5,091 nucleotides of DNA from an uncultured Gammaproteobacteria bacterium. GTDB taxonomy: Bacteria; Pseudomonadota; Gammaproteobacteria; GCA-002705445; GCA-002716945. Below the pieces are notes generated by a model. It searched no databases and was not told where the DNA came from. It saw nothing but the letters and a program-made list of their open reading frames with translations. Shown here piece after piece: positions 1 through 5,091 of this stretch (position 1 is the stretch's first letter; the number at the start of each line of letters is the position of its first letter). Location of the stretch: positions 1-5,091 of the forward strand of contig CAJWMM010000056.1 of NCBI GenBank assembly GCA_913043035.1, given 5' to 3'. A program made the position numbers and the translations under genes.

Positions 1-759
1 TACAACTAAACTCCATAATTTTTCTTGTTTTATCAATTTCTTAGATTTTTTCATTGATATATGATGCTCTTTTTCTAGATTGTTTATATTTGTTACACAC
101 AGTTTTGATAACGGGCATTCACCACACTTAGGTTTATTACTTTTGCAAATAGTTGAACCTAAATCCATGTATGCTTGAATAAAATCACTTGACCTAGACT
201 TAATCAGCAAGTCCTCAGAACAGTGCCATAAAGTTCTCTCATTTTCTGAATTTCTTAGAGGGCTAATGTTGTATAATCTTGTTAATAAACGTCTAACGTT
301 GGCATCCAAAATTGAGTAATGTCCATTATTAGAAAAAGTGGATATTGCTGAAGCTGTTGTTCTACCAATCCCTGGTAGTTGCATTATATCAAGATGGTTC
401 AAAGGAAATTCTAAATTATGTTTTTTCTCTATAACACGACATGCAGAATAAATATTTTTTGCTCTACGGTAATATCCTAGACCTGCCCATGAGGCTAAAA
501 TTTCGTCTAGATCTGCTCGTATTAACGTTTTGAGATTTGGAAACTTACTTATAAATTTAGTAAAAAATGGTATTACTGTCTTAACTTGAGTTTGTTGTAA
601 CATTATTTCTGAAATCCATATCTCATATATCGGCCTATTTTTCCATGGGAGATCATGCCTTCCAAAAGAGTCGTACCATGACAGAATATTTTTTTGTATT
701 TTTTTCTTATTCTTAGAATGGTAATTTAATCTGTTCAATGATTTTCTCTTCAATCTCAT
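1..759 (-). CDS. mutY: A/G-specific adenine DNA glycosylase MutY (3' end cut off by window)
   Basis: MutY removes adenine mispaired with 8-oxoguanine, starting base-excision repair in the cytoplasm. The frame is open from an ATG at 759-757 to base 1 (253 codons). It shows the whole catalytic core: WISEIMLQQTQV with catalytic Glu51 (E. coli E37), the helix-hairpin-helix LPGIGRTTASAI at residues 128-139, catalytic Asp152 in ILDANV (E. coli D138), and the iron-sulfur cluster ligands C205-X6-C212-X2-C215-X5-C221. The family is usually about 350 residues, so the C-terminal 8-oxoG-recognising Nudix-like domain has only just begun at the window edge. The ATG at 759 adds about 14 very basic residues compared with E. 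coli and overlaps the AsmA-like gene by 47 bases. TTG at 738 is a possible alternative start. Last of three leftward genes. The identification is firm; the exact start is not. Confidence 0.95.
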   Translation of the reverse strand, partial: MRLKRKSLNRLNYHSKNKKKIQKNILSWYDSFGRHDLPWKNRPIYEIWISEIMLQQTQVKTVIPFFTKFISKFPNLKTLIRADLDEILASWAGLGYYRRAKNIYSACRVIEKKHNLEFPLNHLDIMQLPGIGRTTASAISTFSNNGHYSILDANVRRLLTRLYNISPLRNSENERTLWHCSEDLLIKSRSSDFIQAYMDLGSTICKSNKPKCGECPLSKLCVTNINNLEKEHHISMKKSKKLIKQEKLWSLVV

Positions 760-1510
760 CTATTATCTTTTCTTTAATTGGATTGATAATTTGTTTAGTA
801 ATTATTTCACTCAAATCAACCTTAAAATCAATTTTATCAATAGGTCCAACGATTTTCACAGGTATATTATAATCGTATAGCTCATTGGGATAATTATCTT
901 TATACACATTTGCAACGTCTTTTTTTTCTTTTAGTTTTCCTATCATATTGAAACTTAACGTTTTCGATCTAATATTTATTTTACCACCACCATCTATCGA
1001 CAAAAGAGAGGAATCAATATTTATACTACTTACATTCATAACTTGATTATCTATTATAGCTCTCGCTGTCATTGATTCAATGGTCGTAAAGTTTTGCCTG
1101 TTATATTGTTTATATTTTTGATCTTTAATAAGAGTGTATGATTTCATAAGAATCTCATCAACATTTATACCATAAAAAATCATATCCCTGATCTCTATTT
1201 TTTCTACATCTATAATGCCATCAATAATTTCATCTTTGTTGATTCTCAACTCTAATTCTTTCATTTCTGCTACTGTTGAACTGTTTTTCGACGGGTCTTT
1301 TATGAGGATATCGGTAACCGTGATTTTAGCAATTGGATCGTACTCTAGAGTGATTGTGCCTTTGTATGTAACTTCATAACCAATTTTTTTTGATAGATAG
1401 GATGTAATATCATCACGGTAGTCATTAACATCGAAAAAATATTTAGCGTATATAAATGCTCCACTGATGACAATTATTATGATAATAAGAATTTTTTTAA
1501 CTATACTCAT
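713..1510 (-). CDS. Short AsmA-family inner-membrane-anchored envelope protein
   Basis: 265 residues. A hydrophobic segment at about residues 6-22, after MSIVKK, forms an uncleaved signal anchor, so the rest should lie in the periplasm. Next comes the AsmA N-terminal pattern: VNDYRDDITSYLSKKIGYEV at 28-47 resembles NPNDFRDYMVKQVAARSGYQ of E. coli AsmA, and PIAKITVTDILIKDP follows. Residues about 140-245 resemble the AsmA C-terminal end: an FTTIESMTARAIIDNQVMNV block, a SLLSIDGGGKINI strand, PVKIVGPIDKIDF, then a charged helical tail. E. coli AsmA is about 617 residues, so the middle of the protein is missing. AsmA-like proteins are linked to outer-membrane assembly and phospholipid transport; the role here is inferred from family only. 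The gene starts 6 bases after moaC and overlaps mutY, an AsmA-MutY neighbourhood known in other proteobacteria. The ribosome site before the ATG is weak (only AGG adjacent). No frameshift is visible. Confidence 0.8.
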   Translation of the reverse strand: MSIVKKILIIIIIVISGAFIYAKYFFDVNDYRDDITSYLSKKIGYEVTYKGTITLEYDPIAKITVTDILIKDPSKNSSTVAEMKELELRINKDEIIDGIIDVEKIEIRDMIFYGINVDEILMKSYTLIKDQKYKQYNRQNFTTIESMTARAIIDNQVMNVSSINIDSSLLSIDGGGKINIRSKTLSFNMIGKLKEKKDVANVYKDNYPNELYDYNIPVKIVGPIDKIDFKVDLSEIITKQIINPIKEKIIDEIEEKIIEQIKLPF

Positions 1511-1516
1511 CCTGTT

Positions 1517-1963
1517 TTAACGAAAATAATCACCGGATTTACCGCCAGTTTTTTTTATAAGCCTTATTTCAGAAATAATCATAGACTTATCAATGTACTT
1601 GCACATATCGTAGATCGTTAATAGACAGATTTCTGTGGCAAGGAGCGATTCAATTTCTACACCTGTCTTACCCAATGATGTGACAGTTGACTCACACTTT
1701 AGCTTAGTCTTAGTAAAAGAGATATTTATATTGACATCATCAATTTGAATTATATGAGTAAGTGGTATGAGATTTGGAGTTTGTTTTGCTGCCATAATAC
1801 CTGCTATTTTAGCTGTTGTAATAACATTACCTTTCTTATTTTGATTATTTTTAATAATATCTAGAGTAGCATCGGAAAGTGTAATAAAACCCTCTGAGAC
1901 TGCAGTCCTTTTTGTAATTTTCTTATCGCTTATATCTGAGACTTTAATTGTTTCGTCTTTCAT
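1517..1963 (-). CDS. moaC: Cyclic pyranopterin monophosphate synthase MoaC
   Basis: MoaC converts the 3',8-cyclo-7,8-dihydro-GTP made by MoaA into cyclic pyranopterin monophosphate, an early step of molybdenum cofactor synthesis in the cytoplasm. At 148 residues it is close to the usual 155-165, trimmed at both ends. Family motifs are clear: SDISDKKITKRTA at 9-21, KGNVITTAKIAGIMAAK at 44-60 with the active-site Lys44 (E. coli K51), GKTGVEIESL at 98-107, TIYDMCK at 116-122 with Asp119 and Lys122 (E. coli D128 and K131), and the KTGGKSGDY ending. His70 (E. coli H77) is kept, but the normally near-invariant LCHP around it reads LTHI. No other molybdenum cofactor gene is in the window. It is the first gene of the leftward block, with a weak AAGAAA ribosome site about 6 bases before the ATG. 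Confidence 0.95.
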   Translation of the reverse strand: MKDETIKVSDISDKKITKRTAVSEGFITLSDATLDIIKNNQNKKGNVITTAKIAGIMAAKQTPNLIPLTHIIQIDDVNINISFTKTKLKCESTVTSLGKTGVEIESLLATEICLLTIYDMCKYIDKSMIISEIRLIKKTGGKSGDYFR

Positions 1964-1992
1964 AATGATTTTCTTACTGATCCTATAAATGT

Positions 1993-2001
1993 TGATATAA
2001 T
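1993..2001 (+). promoter_or_regulatory. Probable extended -10 promoter for the rdgB operon
   Basis: TGATATAAT matches the extended -10 consensus (TGnTATAAT) exactly. Transcription would start near 2008, leaving a leader of about 26 bases before the rdgB ATG at 2035. No good -35 is present: the best is TTACTG at 1974-1979 with a 16-base spacer. An extended -10 can compensate for that. In AT-rich DNA such matches arise by chance, but this one lies in the only intergenic gap and is correctly placed. This is a prediction from sequence alone. Confidence 0.55.
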
Positions 2002-2005
2002 CTAT

Positions 2006-2011
2006 ATTATA
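2006..2011 (-). promoter_or_regulatory. Probable -10 box for the moaC-asmA-mutY operon
   Basis: A perfect TATAAT reads leftward from 2011 to 2006. Its start point would be near 1999, about 35 bases before the moaC ATG at 1963. There is no TGn extension, and the best -35 candidate is only TTATCT (2035-2030, 18-base spacer), so support is weaker than for the opposing promoter. Together with that promoter's -10 it forms the inverted repeat TATAAT-CTAT-ATTATA at 1996-2011. Confidence 0.4.
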
Positions 2012-2034
2012 GTTAAATTAATTAATAAAAGATA

Positions 2035-2646
2035 ATGAAGATAATGCTTGCGACAAAGAACCCTGGAAAAATAAAGGAGATTACTAAAATTCTTCAAGGT
2101 TCAAATATAGAGTTATTCTCTCATAAAGAGATTGAAATTCCAGAAGTCGAAGAAACTGGTATGACATTTGTTGAAAATGCACTATTGAAAGCTAGGAGCT
2201 CTTCGGATGTAACTGGTCTCCCATCCATTGCAGATGACTCAGGCATAGAGGTGGATTATCTTAATGCTCAACCAGGAGTAAGATCTGCAAGATATTCTGG
2301 AGAAAATGCTACAAACGAGAGTAATAATAAAAAACTTTTAGAAGAGTTAGAGGGTGTTTCTTTTAAAGAGAGAACTGCTAGGTATAGATGTGTGATAGTG
2401 TTTACTAGATTTAAAGACGATCCTTTTCCCCTTATTAGCATGGGATCTTGGGAGGGTTTTATAGCCGAATCACCCAGGGGTTCTAATGGCTTTGGATACG
2501 ATCCTATATTTTTCCTACCTGATTTAGGTAAGACTTCTGCCGAGTTAACTGATAAAGAAAAAAACTTAATAAGTCATAGAGCTATCGCACTCAAAGGAAT
2601 TGAAAATTATTTTATTAACCAACATAATTATAAAAATGAAAAATAA
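2035..2646 (+). CDS. rdgB: RdgB/HAM1-type XTP/dITP diphosphatase
   Basis: This enzyme hydrolyses the non-canonical nucleotides dITP, ITP and XTP to monophosphate plus pyrophosphate, keeping deaminated purines out of DNA and RNA. It has 203 residues against 197 in E. coli. Family motifs occur in order: LATKNPGKIKEI at 5-16 (the substrate-binding T/SxNxxK loop), ADDSGIEVD at 66-74 with the catalytic Asp68, PGVRSARYSG at 80-89, GSNGFGYDPIF at 149-159, and the base-recognising SHRAIAL at 180-186. It begins at the first ATG; a second in-frame ATG three codons later is also possible. The ribosome site is poor (A-rich, AAAAGATA). It is first in the rightward block, behind a candidate extended -10 promoter, and its last 11 bases overlap the M48 protease gene. 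All key residues are present. Confidence 0.95.
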   Translation: MKIMLATKNPGKIKEITKILQGSNIELFSHKEIEIPEVEETGMTFVENALLKARSSSDVTGLPSIADDSGIEVDYLNAQPGVRSARYSGENATNESNNKKLLEELEGVSFKERTARYRCVIVFTRFKDDPFPLISMGSWEGFIAESPRGSNGFGYDPIFFLPDLGKTSAELTDKEKNLISHRAIALKGIENYFINQHNYKNEK

Positions 2647-4126
2647 AACAAATTTAAGTATTCTGCTTGTATTTACAATGTTATTTTTTAACAGTTGTGC
2701 TACTAACCCTGTGAGTGGAAATCCAGATTTTGTAACAATCAGTGAACAACAAGAGATATCAATTGGGGCGTCATATCATGAAAAAATTATTGCTGAAAAT
2801 AAGGTTCTTGAAGATAAAGAGCTTAATGACTATATTCAAAATCTAGGTAATGAAATAGCTCGCAAAAGTCATAGACCAAATTTAAAATGGACTTTTACTC
2901 TTATCGATTCTCCAATTTTTAATGCTTTTGCTACTCCAGGAGGATACGTTTATATGTATAGAGGGATGTTAAACTATTTCAACTCTGAAGCAGAGTTAGT
3001 TGGAGTGCTTGGCCATGAGATAGGGCATATTACTGCAAGGCATGCTGTTAGAGGTATGAGTACAGCACAAATTACGAATCTCTTACTTGGCATTATTCAA
3101 GCGAATATCCCAGGTAGCCAATTAACTAGTAATGCATTTAATCTCCTAAATATTGCTATTAACAGAGGTTATGGGAGGGGTTATGAACTTGAAGCCGATC
3201 AATTAGGTGCTGAATATTTGTTAATAAATAATTATGATCCGACTGCAATGGCTGGCTTTTTAAAAATTATGCAACAGTCTGATGAGCTCGAGAGAGTAAT
3301 TGCTGAGAGTGAAAATAGAGAACCTAATATTGGATATCATGGAATCTTCTCAACACACCCTGATAGTGCTAAAAGAATAGAAGCTTTGAAAGAGAGTAGG
3401 CAAAGTACTGAGGAATTAAAAATAAATAAAGAAAAATTTCTGAAACGTATTGACGGATCAAACTACGGTACAAGCCCTGAGGAAGGATATGTTAAAGATT
3501 CAGTCTTTTATCATCCTGTATTCGCAATAAGATTCAACATAGATGAAGAATGGATTTTTAAGAATTATCCTGATCGATTAGAACTCACAAAAGGATCGGA
3601 TAAAATTGTTATGCGTGCTGATGATCTCCTCAAAGATGATTTAGACAATGGTTTAACGCCTAAAGAGTTTATGAAGAAAGGCATCCGACAATCCGGATTC
3701 TTAAGTAACAACGAACTTATTAACGAAGAAGTTTTCTCATTCAATAATCTATCCGGTTATACACATCTATATCGAAATGATACTCCTATAGAAACATACT
3801 ATAGACGATTTATTGTGATTTTTGATACTAAGACAACTGACATCAAACCCAAAGCATGGATAACATCTATTACTATGAAAGATTTAGCTAACGATAGTTC
3901 TGCAAAGAGTATTCTTGCATCATTTAAAAAAATGAGTGAAAGTGAGATTGCTAATTCTAAAGGGCTCAAAATTAAAGTAGTAAGATTCCGTGAAGGAATG
4001 TCATATGAATCGTTAGCACAATCATCACCATTAGGAAAATTTGCAAAAGAAAAACTGCAGCTTCTTAATGGACATTATCCAAATGGTCAACCTAGTATAG
4101 GAGACTTAATTAAAGTTGTTCAATAA
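2636..4126 (+). CDS. M48-family zinc metalloprotease, probable outer-membrane lipoprotein
   Basis: 496 residues from the ATG at 2636. This start puts a normal signal peptide first: MKNK, a hydrophobic stretch at 7-18, and a candidate lipid-bearing Cys21 (FFNSC; Phe at -3 and Asn at -2 make a weak lipobox). Ala at +2 suggests outer-membrane sorting, with the protein facing the periplasm. The M48 catalytic part spans about 40-255: FNAFATPGGYVYMYRGML at 95-112, HEIGH at 127-131 (zinc ligands His127 and His131, catalytic Glu128), ELEAD at 184-188 with Glu184 the likely third ligand, and the STHPDSAKRI motif at 239-248. BepA and LoiP are relatives that clear misfolded outer-membrane proteins, but this protein lacks BepA's clear TPR region. 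It carries instead an unassigned domain at about 280-440 and a LysM-like C-terminus at 445-496. No ribosome site precedes the ATG; translation is probably coupled to rdgB (11-base overlap). Confidence 0.9.
   Translation: MKNKTNLSILLVFTMLFFNSCATNPVSGNPDFVTISEQQEISIGASYHEKIIAENKVLEDKELNDYIQNLGNEIARKSHRPNLKWTFTLIDSPIFNAFATPGGYVYMYRGMLNYFNSEAELVGVLGHEIGHITARHAVRGMSTAQITNLLLGIIQANIPGSQLTSNAFNLLNIAINRGYGRGYELEADQLGAEYLLINNYDPTAMAGFLKIMQQSDELERVIAESENREPNIGYHGIFSTHPDSAKRIEALKESRQSTEELKINKEKFLKRIDGSNYGTSPEEGYVKDSVFYHPVFAIRFNIDEEWIFKNYPDRLELTKGSDKIVMRADDLLKDDLDNGLTPKEFMKKGIRQSGFLSNNELINEEVFSFNNLSGYTHLYRNDTPIETYYRRFIVIFDTKTTDIKPKAWITSITMKDLANDSSAKSILASFKKMSESEIANSKGLKIKVVRFREGMSYESLAQSSPLGKFAKEKLQLLNGHYPNGQPSIGDLIKVVQ
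4099..4104 (+). promoter_or_regulatory. Ribosome binding site supporting the exonuclease TTG start
   Basis: AGGAGA inside the end of the M48 gene is the best Shine-Dalgarno match seen at any start in the window. It lies 11 bases before TTG at 4116. An in-frame TAA at 4107-4109 excludes any earlier start, and the next candidate, TTG at 4143, would cut into the conserved LIDAT strand. The site therefore favours 4116 as the initiation codon. Confidence 0.6.
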
Positions 4127-5003
4127 GAATATCTCTTCTTTCTTGATTGATGCTACAGGTTTTGTGTTGAAATATTGGTTCACAATGCCACAAATAAAAA
4201 CCAAAAATTTTGAATCTATATCTGCTTTTGTTGGATTTTCTAATTTTGTTAGAAGGTTTCTAGTTACTCAAAATCCTAAGTATATTTGTTTTGCTTTTGA
4301 TGAGTCATTGGGAACTTGTTTCAGAAATAAAATTTTCAAGGATTATAAAGCTAATAGACCAACCGCGCCAGATGAATTAAAGATTCAGTTTTCATTATGC
4401 AGGGAGTTATTAGACATAATAGGTATAAAAAATTATGCTAGTAACAAATATGAAGCAGATGACATTATTTTCACATTATGTGACACAAATTCTAGAAAGA
4501 AAATCCAAAATATTGTTATTACAAATGATAAAGATCTTTATCAAGTAATTAATGAAAAAGATATATGGTGGAACCTTGCTAATAAGAAATTCTCATTTAA
4601 TGATATTAAGAGTAACCTTGGTTTTTCACCAAAATATTTCCCTGACTTTCAAGCGCTGACCGGAGACTCTGTAGATAACGTGCCAGGAGCACCAGGAATA
4701 GGAAAAGTCACCGCCTCTTTTCTTATTAAGAAATATAAAACATTAGATGGCATATTCAAAAACTATAAGAATCTTAAATTACTTGATCATGGTAAATACT
4801 CTAGGGTTGCAGATATCCTAATAAAGAATGAAAAAATTATCTATATGTCAAAAAAACTTGTTACACTCAGTATAATTGATGAAATAAAACTCAGTCATAT
4901 CAGAGTGTCGCCTGACCATAGGAAATTAAGAAAGTTCTTAATGAAAGTAGGAGCAAGTAAAAAAACTATAGAAGTTTGGGATAAATTCATATCATGCCAA
5001 TAA
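4116..5003 (+). CDS. Stand-alone 5'-3' exonuclease / flap endonuclease (PolI N-terminal domain-like)
   Basis: 295 residues, related to the 5'-nuclease domain of DNA polymerase I and to ExoIX (Xni), without a polymerase domain. Such enzymes cut 5' flaps and digest DNA 5' to 3' using two metal ions. The acidic residues expected to bind metal are all present: Asp12 (LIDAT), Asp62 (FAFD), Glu113, Asp115 and Asp116 (YEADDI), Asp138 and Asp140 (TNDKDLYQ), Asp184 and Asp187 (GDSVDNVPG). Also present are FRNKIFKDYKANRP at 69-82, which resembles the helical-arch entrance, and the helix-hairpin-helix GAPGIGKVTA at 191-200. Residues after about 220 diverge. The start is TTG at 4116, overlapping the M48 gene by 11 bases and backed by AGGAGA upstream. 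Its own last 10 bases overlap pfp. It probably supplements PolA in repair or Okazaki fragment processing; the cellular role is inferred. Confidence 0.9.
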   Translation: MFNKNISSFLIDATGFVLKYWFTMPQIKTKNFESISAFVGFSNFVRRFLVTQNPKYICFAFDESLGTCFRNKIFKDYKANRPTAPDELKIQFSLCRELLDIIGIKNYASNKYEADDIIFTLCDTNSRKKIQNIVITNDKDLYQVINEKDIWWNLANKKFSFNDIKSNLGFSPKYFPDFQALTGDSVDNVPGAPGIGKVTASFLIKKYKTLDGIFKNYKNLKLLDHGKYSRVADILIKNEKIIYMSKKLVTLSIIDEIKLSHIRVSPDHRKLRKFLMKVGASKKTIEVWDKFISCQ

Positions 5004-5091
5004 AATCAAAAAAAAATATATTCTATGCACAATCAGGTGGTGTTACGCCAGTTATAAATGCTACCGCAAAAGGAATATATGACGAATTTAA
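4994..5091 (+). CDS. pfp: PPi-dependent 6-phosphofructokinase, N-terminus only (window ends)
   Basis: The first 32 codons of a gene that runs off the right edge. MPIKSKKNIFYAQSGGVTPV followed by INATAKGIYDEF matches the first strand and glycine-rich phosphate loop of phosphofructokinases. The form NxFYAQSGGVTxVINA is one I associate with the pyrophosphate-using group rather than ATP-PfkA (which has GGDAPGMNA). The enzyme interconverts fructose 6-phosphate and fructose 1,6-bisphosphate with PPi and Pi, reversibly, and occurs in autotrophic and methylotrophic proteobacteria. The GGD/GGN-type residues that set donor choice further along lie outside the window, so PPi specificity is inferred. The ATG overlaps the exonuclease stop by 10 bases; the ribosome site is weak (GGGA about 13 bases upstream). 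A run of nine A occurs at codons 5-8. Confidence 0.8.
   Translation, partial: MPIKSKKNIFYAQSGGVTPVINATAKGIYDEF

Noticed and set aside
689..705. Two T7 runs that could suggest a terminator after the AsmA-like gene
   Set aside because: They lie inside the mutY coding sequence as lysine- and asparagine-rich codons, and there is no GC-rich stem beside them.
1992..2019. Alternative promoter TTGATA (1992-1997) with TAAATT (2014-2019), 16-base spacer
   Set aside because: The -10 is poor (4 of 6) and would start transcription at or very near the rdgB start. The extended -10 TGATATAAT overlaps it and fits much better.
2600..2635. Earlier in-frame TTG start for the M48 protease, adding 12 residues
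   Set aside because: It puts extra residues before an otherwise normal lipoprotein signal peptide, lengthens the overlap with rdgB, and the AAGGAA next to it leaves no spacing for a ribosome site. ATG at 2636 is better.
1..5091. Search for a novel system: defence genes, toxin-antitoxin, CRISPR, transposon, phage, riboswitch, RNA gene
   Set aside because: All but 71 bases are covered by recognisable housekeeping genes. I saw no repeat array, insertion-sequence ends, tRNA-like fold or structured leader. The nuclease is a repair-type enzyme with no defence partner.

Overview
The window is an AT-rich (by eye about one third G+C), tightly packed bacterial chromosomal segment. Seven protein genes lie in two divergent blocks with a single 71-base intergenic gap (1964-2034). 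The gene content is Gram-negative: an AsmA-family envelope protein beside mutY, a lipoprotein M48 protease, and a PPi-type phosphofructokinase. AsmA next to MutY is an arrangement I know from gamma- and betaproteobacteria. Low G+C, overlapping genes and a very short AsmA protein suggest a streamlined or reduced proteobacterium, such as a marine SUP05-like or OM43-like lineage or a symbiont. That placement is inference; the sequence does not fix the genus.

Leftward block (minus strand, read from 1963 down to 1): moaC (molybdenum cofactor synthesis), a 265-residue mini-AsmA protein, then mutY (adenine glycosylase), which runs off the left edge. Spacing is 6 bases between moaC and asmA, and asmA and mutY overlap, so they look like one operon. 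Rightward block (plus strand, from 2035): rdgB (ITP/XTP pyrophosphatase), an M48 zinc metalloprotease lipoprotein, a stand-alone 5'-3' exonuclease, and the first 32 codons of a PPi-dependent 6-phosphofructokinase. Each of the three junctions overlaps by 10-11 bases, which suggests translational coupling.

The gap between the blocks carries two opposed TATAAT boxes forming an inverted repeat. These probably serve the two operons.

Functionally this is mostly housekeeping. MutY and RdgB both limit mutations from damaged bases, the exonuclease processes flap-type DNA, MoaC makes a cofactor intermediate, the AsmA and M48 proteins act in the envelope, and Pfp acts in central carbon metabolism. I found no mobile element, CRISPR array, RNA gene, toxin-antitoxin pair or defence system, and no convincing new system. 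The points most worth checking are the shortened AsmA, the changed LCHP motif in MoaC, and the symmetrical overlapping promoters.
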